Below, piece after piece: positions 1-7,602 of a stretch of 64,000 nucleotides of DNA (position 1 is its first letter; each line of letters starts with the position of its first letter). The translations under genes were made by a program, and so were the position numbers. The stretch spans positions 3,624,501 through 3,688,500 of the forward strand of contig NZ_CP098774.1 of NCBI RefSeq assembly GCF_028473665.1, given 5' to 3'. The DNA is from Sphingomonas sp. QA11 (GTDB lineage: Bacteria; Pseudomonadota; Alphaproteobacteria; Sphingomonadales; Sphingomonadaceae). The notes under the pieces were generated by a model that was not told the origin of the DNA, did no database searches, and worked only from the letters and a program-made list of their open reading frames with translations.

Positions 1-906
1 CACGGCATGCAGGATTCGTGTTTCCTTGTCGCCGATCACGTCGTTCGCATGAGGGCCGGCGGGATCGGTGCTCAGCGCATATTTGCTGATCCCGATCGCG
101 AACGGCCCGTCCTTGTTCGTATCGTCATGGTCATAGGCAAGCACGAAATCAGTGTCGCTGGTCGGCGCCCAGCGCAGCGCGGCCCGGCCCGACTTGTTGT
201 TCTCGCCTTCGCGCTTCTCCCCGGTGATCGCGTCGGTCAGATAGCCTTGGCGATAGTTGGAGACGCCGTTCAGGCGCAGATAGAGCGTGTCGGTCAGCGG
301 GATGTTCACCGTCACGTCGGCGCGGACCTTGCGGTAGTTGCCGACCTGGATCGTGCCGATGAGCTCCCGCTTGTCGCTTGGCTTGTTGCTGATGATCGAG
401 ATCGCGCCGGCCGAAGTGTTGCGGCCGAACAGGGTACCCTGCGGCCCCTTAAGGACCTCGACCCGCTGGATGTCGTTGAAGAAGATCAGCGACGATCCCG
501 ACCGCCCGGAATAGATGCCGTCGACGAAGATGCCGACCGATGGCTCTGTCCCGATCCCGAAATCGTCGGTCTGCACGCCGCGAATGGTGAAGGACGGTTG
601 CGTGACCGACGTGTCGTTGATCGTCAGGCCCGGCACGAACTTGTCGAGATCTCCGATCGTCTCCGCGCTCAGCGAGGAGATCGCGTCGGCATTGAAGGCG
701 CTCACGCTGATCGGCACCGACTGGAGCGACTGTTCGCGGCGCTGCGCGGTGACGACGATGTCCTGCAACCTGCCCGTATCGCCTTCGGCGTCCGCCTGGG
801 CCTTGGCGGTCGCCGTCGTCGGGCCGCCCGCCACCTGCGCCACGGCCGGATTCGCCCATATCGCGGCCACGCCGGCCAGCAACGCTGTTCTGCACCCTCT
901 CGTCAT
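1..906 (-). CDS. TonB-dependent receptor, N-terminal part (runs off the left edge)
   Basis: An outer-membrane TonB-dependent receptor of which 302 codons are visible; the beta-barrel lies beyond the window. The ATG at 906 opens a signal peptide (residues 1-24, ending NPAVAQ). A TonB-box-like segment IVVTAQRREQSLQSVP follows at about 50-65, then the plug domain with VEVLKGPQGTLFGRN at 149-163. This N-terminal pattern is that of large sphingomonad receptors for carbohydrates, aromatics or other organic ligands, so the substrate cannot be named. No STN signalling domain precedes the plug, so it is probably a plain transporter and not a FecA-type signalling receptor. The neighbour to the right is a separate ArsR/SRPBCC pair read on the same strand. 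Confidence 0.93.
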   Translation of the reverse strand, partial: MTRGCRTALLAGVAAIWANPAVAQVAGGPTTATAKAQADAEGDTGRLQDIVVTAQRREQSLQSVPISVSAFNADAISSLSAETIGDLDKFVPGLTINDTSVTQPSFTIRGVQTDDFGIGTEPSVGIFVDGIYSGRSGSSLIFFNDIQRVEVLKGPQGTLFGRNTSAGAISIISNKPSDKRELIGTIQVGNYRKVRADVTVNIPLTDTLYLRLNGVSNYRQGYLTDAITGEKREGENNKSGRAALRWAPTSDTDFVLAYDHDDTNKDGPFAIGISKYALSTDPAGPHANDVIGDKETRILHAV

Positions 907-1035
907 CACTCAACTCCCCAGCTGCGATAACGACTCGAAGGCTATCGCGATTGGGTAGCGAACGCTATCGAAATTATTGCGCAGCAATTTGGGCCGTCGA
1001 GCGGTCCGGAAAAGGCTGGAAAACGCGCTCCCGGC

Positions 1036-1506
1036 CTATCGCCCGATCATCGTTTCGAGCCGCTGGTATCCCGCTTCCATGCCATGCTCCATGCCGCTGG
1101 CGAGCATCGCCGCCCGCGTTTCCGCATCGGGCACCGTCATCCGCATCGTCATCAGCGTGCCGCTGCCATCGGGCGTGAAGACCGTCTCGACATGATTGTC
1201 CGGGGTGGGATCGGGCAGGTACATACGCTCGACATGGACGATCCGGCTGAACGGCTGGAGCTCGATGAACTCGCCGGTCAGATGGAAACCGCCCCCGGCA
1301 CCGTCGGACCATTCGTACCGAATCTCCCCGCCCGGGCGCGCATCGTTAATGCACACCGGCATCGTCCAGCCCTCGGGGCCGAGCATCCATTGCTTGATCA
1401 GCTCTGGTTCGACATGCGCGCGATAGACCGCCTCGGGCGGCGCCGCGAACCGCCGTGTGACAAGGACATGGGTGTCGCCTTCAGTGGTGAGCGTCATTGC
1501 GGTCAT
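1036..1506 (-). CDS. SRPBCC / AHSA1-domain protein
   Basis: A 156-residue START-like (SRPBCC, AHSA1/Hsp90-activator-type) domain filling the whole protein. It opens with the family signature LVTRRFAAPPEAVYRAHVEP and continues with QWMLGPEGWTMP and GEFIELQPFSRIVHVERM. The ATG at 1506 is chosen because it forms an ATGA overlap with the stop of the upstream ArsR gene, so the two are translationally coupled; a longer in-frame extension reads through the ArsR gene and is unlikely. ArsR-AHSA1 pairs are common in proteobacteria and the SRPBCC protein is presumed to bind a hydrophobic ligand, but no reaction is established here. Confidence 0.93.
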   Translation of the reverse strand: MTAMTLTTEGDTHVLVTRRFAAPPEAVYRAHVEPELIKQWMLGPEGWTMPVCINDARPGGEIRYEWSDGAGGGFHLTGEFIELQPFSRIVHVERMYLPDPTPDNHVETVFTPDGSGTLMTMRMTVPDAETRAAMLASGMEHGMEAGYQRLETMIGR

Positions 1507-1841
1507 GAGACATTCTTTCCTTCCTTGGGGTTCATTGCGGCAAGGACGGCGTCCAGCCGGTCGTAATTGGTTTCGAGCGCTTTCCTGAGTTGCGCGAGCC
1601 ACTGGTCGATCTCGGAAATCGCGGCGGGTGCCAGCCGGCAGGGGCGCCTTGCACCATCGATCCGCCGCGTGATCAGTCCCGCCGATTCAAGCACCTTGAG
1701 GTGCCGCGAAAAGGCGGGCTGGGAGATGGCGAACGGTTGCGCCAGCTCCATCGGCGTCGCCTCGCCCAGTGCGAGGCGGGCAAGCACGGCGCGCCTGGTA
1801 GGATCGGACAAGGCGGCAAAAGTGGTATCGAGACGAGTCAT
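1503..1841 (-). CDS. ArsR-family winged-helix transcriptional regulator
   Basis: A 112-residue regulator whose N-terminus FAALSDPTRRAVLARL and helix-turn-helix (about residues 30-60, with QPAFSRHLKVLESAGLI) are typical of ArsR/SmtB proteins. It lacks the CxC metal-binding motif of metal-sensing members, as do most members paired with SRPBCC genes, so metal sensing is unlikely. Its stop overlaps the start of the SRPBCC gene (ATGA). Two short perfect palindromes lie 12-37 bases upstream of its start, which suggests negative autoregulation of the pair. Confidence 0.94.
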   Translation of the reverse strand: MTRLDTTFAALSDPTRRAVLARLALGEATPMELAQPFAISQPAFSRHLKVLESAGLITRRIDGARRPCRLAPAAISEIDQWLAQLRKALETNYDRLDAVLAAMNPKEGKNVS

Positions 1842-1852
1842 ATCGAATCCAT

Positions 1853-1878
1853 GTTATATAACAACTTTGCTATATAGC
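1853..1878 (-). promoter_or_regulatory. Paired palindromes, probable ArsR operator
   Basis: GTTATATAAC (1853-1862) and GCTATATAGC (1869-1878) are each perfect 10-base palindromes with centres 16 bases apart, in the AT-rich stretch just upstream of the ArsR start at 1841. Position and symmetry fit an autoregulatory ArsR operator overlapping the promoter; binding is inferred. Confidence 0.5.
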
Positions 1879-2106
1879 GGACGCGACCTTGTCAATGCCA
1901 TCCGCCCCGCGCTCGCGGCGAAGAAAATAGACTTGCTGCTGCTGTCCGGAGCCCGGGAAATCGGGTCCGCTATTCACCATCATCTTCCCGGATGTGACGC
2001 CGTCGGCACGACCGGCGCTTCCTAAACGGGCTCGGCGATCAACGGTACCGTTCGCAAGCGTCGCCGCACATAACGCCCACCGAACGGCGCGGCGGCACCT
2101 GCCGGA

Positions 2107-4941
2107 TCAGAGCTTCGCCCCGCCCATCTTCCACGTCATCTGCACATAATAGCTGCGCCCGACACCGTCGAACCACGAAACGTCGTAATAAGGATAGGAC
2201 GAATAGGTCCGGTCCTTGATCGGGTTCTGATCGAACAGATTGTTGACCGTGCCGGAAACGCGCAGGTGATCGTTGATGTTATACTGCAACGACAGGTTGA
2301 ACAGATAACTCGGCTTGATATAGCCGTCCTGGTCATAATTGGGCAGCTTGCCGAGCCGCTGACCGGTCACCGTCGCGGTGAGCCCGTCCAGACTCCAGCT
2401 GATGCTTGCCGTGCCCTTGTCGCGCGGAATGTCGTAGCCGCTGTCGAACGCCAGCTTGTCGATCGTCGGATCGCCCGGATACTGTTTGACCGTGTGGCTG
2501 AACACATAGGTGTACCCAACCGACACCGACACCGTGCCCAACTTCTGGTCCTGGAGGGGGACCCGGAGATGCGCGGCGATATCGATACCGTCCGTCGTTT
2601 CCTCGGCGACGTTGATCGGGTTGATCAGGACGCTCTGGATCTGTCCGTCGAGGGCGCCGCCGACATAGCGCTGAACGCGCGACAGCGCATCGACGCAGGT
2701 CGGCGAGCCGCCATTGACCGGGGAGCCCGAATTCGTCTTGCCCAGGCGGCAATCCGCCTCATCGCGCAACAGGCTGTCGATATTCATGTCGAGCACCTGG
2801 TTCTTCATCTTCACCCGGAAATAATCGGCCGAGATGTCGAAGCCACGCCAGGGCTGGAACACCGCGCCGGCGTTGATCGAGGTCGAGGTCTCGGGCTGAA
2901 GCCGGCGATTGCCGTTCTTGCGGGTGATGAAGTTCGAATCGACGTAATCGCAATCGCCGATATCCTTCGGCGCACCGGGCTGTCGGCAGAGATAATAATC
3001 GGTGCCGCTCGAGTGCACATTGCCTGGACCCCGGAACACATAATGCAGGTCGGGCGCGCGGAAGCCGGTGCCATAGGCGCCGCGCAACAACAGACTCTTC
3101 ATCGGGCGCAACTCGGCGCCGAGATTATAGGTGAACTTGCCGATGCTGCCGCCGCCGAAACCATAATGGTCGTAGCGTGCCGCCCCATCGATCTCGAGGA
3201 TCGATAGGACCGGCACGCGAAGCTCGCCCCCCACGCCCCAATGCCGACGCGTACCCTTGCCGTCGGAATCGATCAGGCCGACATAATATTGCGAGAGAGC
3301 GCGCGGGTCGGGCCGGAGATTATAGCCCTGGTTGCCGATCTCCGCGACCGCGGCAAAGCCGACCGGGCCGGCCGGCAGGCGGAACAATTCAGTCGTGTTG
3401 ATCGTCGCCGAGACATTGTTGACCCAGGATTTGGGCCGGTAAATCGAATCCGCCGTGATCGAGCGATATTCGGCCGGAGTCAGCGGCGTGTAGAGCCGCG
3501 TCGGATTGGCGTCGAAGCGCGCATAGCCCGTGTCGGGATCAGTGCCGAGCTGAGGCCCGAGAAAGAAGGCATTGGCCTTGTCGATGACGACCTGCGGAAA
3601 GGCGATCGTCGAACGGTATTCGGCATGGTTGAGGGTGAATTCGTACGACCATTGGTTACCGGTGCCGAACTTGCCCTTGATACCCGGCGTGATGTTGAAG
3701 GTGGTCGAGTTGTTGCGCGTCATGCCCGCCTCGAACCCGCCCATCTCCTCGGGCGTGAACTGGCGTGTCCAGTTATCGAGTTGCGCCCCGCTGTCGGTCT
3801 GGTTCGGGGTAAGATAACGGGGATTGAAGAAGGTCCCCTCCTCATTGCCGTCCGGGGCGACATAGAACCAGTCGAGCACGTCACGGAACAATTTGAGCTT
3901 CGAATAGCTTGCCTGGAAATCGACGAACAGTTCGGCGCGATCGCTGATGTCATAGCCTATCGATCCGAAGCCGCTGACCGACTTGCGTTCCGAGATCATC
4001 GTCCCATAGGCGACTGATGCGTTGCTCCCGCAGAAATGGCCAGGGCCGCTGATCGTGTCGTATCGTGGCCGCGCGGCATAATAGGTCGTGCCGCGATTCA
4101 GGCCCGACAGTGCGTCGCAGGTCGCCTTGCCCGGATCGATATATCCGGAATATTCGTCGGTCCGCAGGAAGGTACGCCGAGCGAGCGGGACAGCGGTCGC
4201 GGGGTTGTCCGCAGTCGAATCCTGCAGCTTGCGCTGATATTGCCAGAGCGGACGCTGGACGAGCCCCTCGATGCCGACGACACCGTGGAACGCGCCGGTG
4301 TCCCACCCGGTCGTGCCGGTGAGCCGGAACGAGGATCCGCCGCCCTGCTCGGTCCCGCCATAGCGGAAATCGAACCGGGTACCGTCAGGCTTCGACTTGA
4401 GCTGGAAATTGACCACGCCCGAAATCGCATCCGAGCCGTAGATGGCCGAGGCGCTGCCGCTCAGCACTTCGATCCGGTCGATCAGGCCGACCGGAATGTT
4501 GGAGATATCGGTGAAGTTGCTGTTGCCACCCAGGGGCAGCGGGAAATCGGCGATGCGTCGCCCGTTGACCAGCACCAGCGTATGGTTGGGGCCAAGCCCG
4601 CGCAGATCCACCTGCTGCGCCCCGGGGGTGAAGTCTGCGCCGGAAAAGCTCTGCTGGCTCTGAGTCTCGCCGCCATTCTGGGTGATGGCGCGAAGTACGT
4701 CCGGCACGCTCTGATAGCCGTTGCGCAGGATGTCGTCGGCGGTGATCGTCGTCACCGGGGCCGGTCCCTCGCCCTGGATTCGCGGGATGCGCGAGCCAAG
4801 CACGATGATATCGCCCGACTCGGTTTTCGCCTCGTCCTGCGGCAGTTGCGGATCGGCGACCTGCGCCTGCGCCGCGCTCGCCAGCGCGCCGAAGCTGCTG
4901 CCCGCAAGCGCGAGCGCGATGATCCCGGTGATGCGCATCAT
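2107..4941 (-). CDS. TonB-dependent receptor
   Basis: A 944-residue outer-membrane receptor. The start at 4941 is preferred over an upstream in-frame ATG because it is preceded by a purine-rich AGGGGG ribosome site and begins a clean signal peptide (MMRITGIIALALAGSSF...AQAQ). The plug follows with DIIVLGSRIPRIQGEG, VLVNGRRIADFPLP and IEVLSGSASAIYGSDAISG; the rest is barrel, ending in the receptor-like C-terminus YYVQMTWKMGGAKL. The form VLVNGRR/SASAIYGSDAISGVVNF belongs to a TBDR group that often carries peptides or other organic compounds. It is divergent from the secreted cyanophycinase/isoaspartyl-peptidase gene with only about 130 bases between them, so import of the products of that enzyme is a reasonable inference. 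Confidence 0.95.
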   Translation of the reverse strand: MMRITGIIALALAGSSFGALASAAQAQVADPQLPQDEAKTESGDIIVLGSRIPRIQGEGPAPVTTITADDILRNGYQSVPDVLRAITQNGGETQSQQSFSGADFTPGAQQVDLRGLGPNHTLVLVNGRRIADFPLPLGGNSNFTDISNIPVGLIDRIEVLSGSASAIYGSDAISGVVNFQLKSKPDGTRFDFRYGGTEQGGGSSFRLTGTTGWDTGAFHGVVGIEGLVQRPLWQYQRKLQDSTADNPATAVPLARRTFLRTDEYSGYIDPGKATCDALSGLNRGTTYYAARPRYDTISGPGHFCGSNASVAYGTMISERKSVSGFGSIGYDISDRAELFVDFQASYSKLKLFRDVLDWFYVAPDGNEEGTFFNPRYLTPNQTDSGAQLDNWTRQFTPEEMGGFEAGMTRNNSTTFNITPGIKGKFGTGNQWSYEFTLNHAEYRSTIAFPQVVIDKANAFFLGPQLGTDPDTGYARFDANPTRLYTPLTPAEYRSITADSIYRPKSWVNNVSATINTTELFRLPAGPVGFAAVAEIGNQGYNLRPDPRALSQYYVGLIDSDGKGTRRHWGVGGELRVPVLSILEIDGAARYDHYGFGGGSIGKFTYNLGAELRPMKSLLLRGAYGTGFRAPDLHYVFRGPGNVHSSGTDYYLCRQPGAPKDIGDCDYVDSNFITRKNGNRRLQPETSTSINAGAVFQPWRGFDISADYFRVKMKNQVLDMNIDSLLRDEADCRLGKTNSGSPVNGGSPTCVDALSRVQRYVGGALDGQIQSVLINPINVAEETTDGIDIAAHLRVPLQDQKLGTVSVSVGYTYVFSHTVKQYPGDPTIDKLAFDSGYDIPRDKGTASISWSLDGLTATVTGQRLGKLPNYDQDGYIKPSYLFNLSLQYNINDHLRVSGTVNNLFDQNPIKDRTYSSYPYYDVSWFDGVGRSYYVQMTWKMGGAKL

Positions 4942-4986
4942 TTTCCCCCTGATTGCTGCCCCGCGACATATTGACACTGCACGACA

Positions 4987-5036
4987 ACAAAATGGAATAT
5001 GAAAAATGCGGATAGACGGCATTCGTCGCGCATTTT
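4987..5036. promoter_or_regulatory. Inverted repeat in the divergent receptor/peptidase promoter
   Basis: AAAATGCG at 5003-5010 and CGCATTTT at 5029-5036 form an 8-base inverted repeat; a related copy ACAAAATGG lies at 4987-4995. The cluster sits in the 134-base gap between the divergent receptor and peptidase starts. An Lrp/AsnC gene closes the peptidase operon and is the obvious candidate binder, but this is inference. Confidence 0.35.
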
Positions 5037-5075
5037 GTTAGGCGATCCGGTTGGATTCGCCCTTGGGGAGGGACA

Positions 5076-6998
5076 ATGCACACTCTGCGCAGGTCAATTG
5101 CCGCACTGCTGCTCGCGCTGATGGCGCCCGCGGTGCATGCCGGGACACCCGCCGGCTACACCTATCACAGCATCGGCGACGTCGCCGCGAAGACTCCGGG
5201 CCGGACGACCGCCGGGCTCATGTTGATGGGCGGCGGTGGCTGGCCGCATGATGCATGGCGCTGGTTCCTTGCCAGGGCCGGGAACGGCCATATCGTCGTG
5301 CTACGCGCCTCCGGCGGCGCCGAGGCAGGCGAGGAGATCTACAAGGATATCGGTGGCGCCGCTTCGGTCGAGACTCTGGTGTTCGACGATCGCAAGGCGT
5401 CGGCCGATCCGAAAGTACTGGCGATCCTTGCCCATGCTGACGGCATCTTCATCGCCGGTGGCGACCAGGCCAATTATGTACGCTACTGGAAGGACAGCCC
5501 AGTCGCCAAGGCGCTCGACGCGCATGTCGCGCGGGGACGGCCGATCGGGGGCACCAGCGCTGGCCTCGCGATTCTGGGTGGCATCGCCTATGGCGCGATG
5601 GACGGCGGCAGCGTCGATTCGATCACCGCGCTCGGCGACCCGATGGGACCGGCGGTAACGATGGTCCACGGCTTCCTGCACATGCCGTTCCTCGCGCATG
5701 TCGTGACCGACACGCATTTCAACGCACGCGACCGGCTCGGCCGGCTGATCGCGTTCGTGGCGCAGGCGCGCGCAAGCGGCGACCCGAAAGCGATCGGGAT
5801 CGGTGTCGACGAGAAGGCCGCCTTGTGCGTCGAGGCCGATGGTACCGCGACGCTCCACACCCTTGATGGCGGCCATGCCTGGCTGGTCGAGCCGCAGGGA
5901 ACCCCAGGCGCGACGGCGGGCAAGCCCCTCGACTGGGCGGCGGTGAAGGTGACCGGTATCGGCACCGACGGCGCCCTCGATCTGAGGACTCTCAAAGTGA
6001 CCAGTCCGGCGTTCGGCGGCACCGCGAGCGTGCGGGCCGGTCAGCTCACCGGGGCGCCCTTTCCGCCCAACGCCGCCTGGTCGCTACTCATCCATGGCGG
6101 CGCGGGCGTGGTCTCGCGCGGAGATCTGACACCGGAGCAGGACAAGGCCTATCGCCAGGGACTGTCCGAAGCGCTCGCCGCCGGATCGGCGGTACTGCGT
6201 CGGGGCGGATCGAGCATCGACGCGGTCGAAGCAGCACTTCGACCGCTCGAGGACAATCCGCTGTTCAATGCCGGTCGCGGCGCCGTGTTCGATGCCGAAG
6301 GCAAGAACCAGCTCGATGCCGCTATCATGGACGGCGCGACGCTCAGGGCCGGCGCCGTCGCGGGCGTCAGCGCGACGAAGAATCCGGTCACGCTCGCCCG
6401 CGCGGTGATGGAGCGCTCGCGCCACGTGCTGCTGACCGGGCCGGGCGCCGACCAGTTCGCGCGCGAACAGGGCGTCGAGCAGGTCGATCCAGGCTGGTTC
6501 CGCACCGAGAAGCGCTGGCAGGAATATCTCGCCTGGAAACGCGACGAGCACGCGGCGCTCGATCCCACCCATCGCTTCGGCACTGTCGGCGCGGTCGCGC
6601 TCGACATGCGCGGGCATGTCGCGGCGGCGACCTCGACCGGCGGACTGACCGGCAAGCGCTGGGGCCGGATCGGCGATTCACCGATCATCGGTGCTGGCAC
6701 CTATGCCGCCGACCGGACCTGCGCCGTATCGGCGACCGGCACCGGCGAATATTTCATCCGCGAAAGCGCCGCGCGCCAGGTCTGCGACCGTATCGCGTGG
6801 AAGGGCCAGACCGTGCGGGACGCCGCCAATGATACGATTGAGGCGATCGGCGATATCGGCGGCGATGGCGGGCTGATCGCGATCGACGGCAAGGGCCATG
6901 CGGCGTTCGCGATGAACACCGAGGGCATGTATCGCGGGCTCGCCACCAGCACCGCGCCGGCCCGCACCGCCATCTATGCCGACGAGCCGATCCCGTGA
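5076..6998 (+). CDS. Secreted cyanophycinase-isoaspartyl peptidase fusion
   Basis: A 640-residue two-enzyme protein. Residues 1-22 are a signal peptide (ending APAVHA), so it acts in the periplasm or outside. Residues about 45-300 resemble peptidase S51/cyanophycinase, with the nucleophile elbow GGTSAGLAILGG and Ser161. Residues about 335-640 are an Ntn-hydrolase of the isoaspartyl peptidase/plant-type asparaginase family: WSLLIHGGAG, NPLFNAGRGAVF, the self-cleavage site FGTVGAVALD with catalytic Thr503, and GEYFIRESAA. Cyanophycinases release beta-Asp-Arg dipeptides from cyanophycin and isoaspartyl dipeptidases split them, so the fusion could carry out two successive steps. The substrate could instead be another beta-aspartyl peptide. 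The start is preceded by GGGGAGGGA, a strong ribosome site. The stop overlaps the regulator that follows. Confidence 0.93.
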   Translation: MHTLRRSIAALLLALMAPAVHAGTPAGYTYHSIGDVAAKTPGRTTAGLMLMGGGGWPHDAWRWFLARAGNGHIVVLRASGGAEAGEEIYKDIGGAASVETLVFDDRKASADPKVLAILAHADGIFIAGGDQANYVRYWKDSPVAKALDAHVARGRPIGGTSAGLAILGGIAYGAMDGGSVDSITALGDPMGPAVTMVHGFLHMPFLAHVVTDTHFNARDRLGRLIAFVAQARASGDPKAIGIGVDEKAALCVEADGTATLHTLDGGHAWLVEPQGTPGATAGKPLDWAAVKVTGIGTDGALDLRTLKVTSPAFGGTASVRAGQLTGAPFPPNAAWSLLIHGGAGVVSRGDLTPEQDKAYRQGLSEALAAGSAVLRRGGSSIDAVEAALRPLEDNPLFNAGRGAVFDAEGKNQLDAAIMDGATLRAGAVAGVSATKNPVTLARAVMERSRHVLLTGPGADQFAREQGVEQVDPGWFRTEKRWQEYLAWKRDEHAALDPTHRFGTVGAVALDMRGHVAAATSTGGLTGKRWGRIGDSPIIGAGTYAADRTCAVSATGTGEYFIRESAARQVCDRIAWKGQTVRDAANDTIEAIGDIGGDGGLIAIDGKGHAAFAMNTEGMYRGLATSTAPARTAIYADEPIP

Positions 6999-7438
6999 GC
7001 GACCGGCTGGGCCAGGACAGCTTCGACCTTCAATTGCTGGCGATGCTGCGCGAGGATTCGCGCCGCCCCGTATCCGATCTCGCCACCGCGCTCGGCGTGT
7101 CGCGCGCGGGCGTCTATGCCGGGATCGAACGGCTTGAGCGCACCGGGACGATCACCGGCTACACGGTGCGGCTCGGCACGGATTACGACATGCGGATGAT
7201 CCGCGCGCATGTGATGATCAAGGTCTTCCCCAAGGTTATTCACCAGACCCAGGAAGAGCTCGCCGCGATATCCGAGGTCACCAGCCTGTTCGCGATCAGC
7301 GGCCAGCATGATCTCATCGCGATCGTCGAGGCGCCGCATGTCAACCGGCTCAACGACCTGATCGATACGATCGGCATGCTCGAAGGCGTCGAGAAGACGA
7401 CCTCGTCGATCATCCTCGCGACCAGGTTGCAGCGCTGA
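6995..7438 (+). CDS. Lrp/AsnC-family transcriptional regulator
   Basis: A 147-residue protein with an N-terminal helix-turn-helix (FDLQLLAMLREDSRRPVSDL, GVSRAGVYAGIERLERTG) and a C-terminal RAM ligand-binding domain (about 70-145). The GTG start at 6995 overlaps the peptidase stop by four bases (GTGA), so it is translationally coupled. Lrp/AsnC proteins usually sense amino acids; in this context aspartate, arginine or a dipeptide is a sensible effector. It may regulate the divergent receptor/peptidase promoter. Assignment to the family is firm, its role here inferred. Confidence 0.95.
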   Translation: MSDRLGQDSFDLQLLAMLREDSRRPVSDLATALGVSRAGVYAGIERLERTGTITGYTVRLGTDYDMRMIRAHVMIKVFPKVIHQTQEELAAISEVTSLFAISGQHDLIAIVEAPHVNRLNDLIDTIGMLEGVEKTTSSIILATRLQR

Positions 7439-7602
7439 GCGCCGGAATTTCCCGAAAATAGAGACTCTGGGCGAACGATAGTGGTTTGGATTTAACGCCC
7501 GGTGCTCTAACGGCGCCACCGTTACCGCACCGTTCATGAAAAGCGGTTCACAATTCTCCTTCCGCTCCCGATGCGGCGCGCCGCACCGAGGTACAAAATA
7601 TA

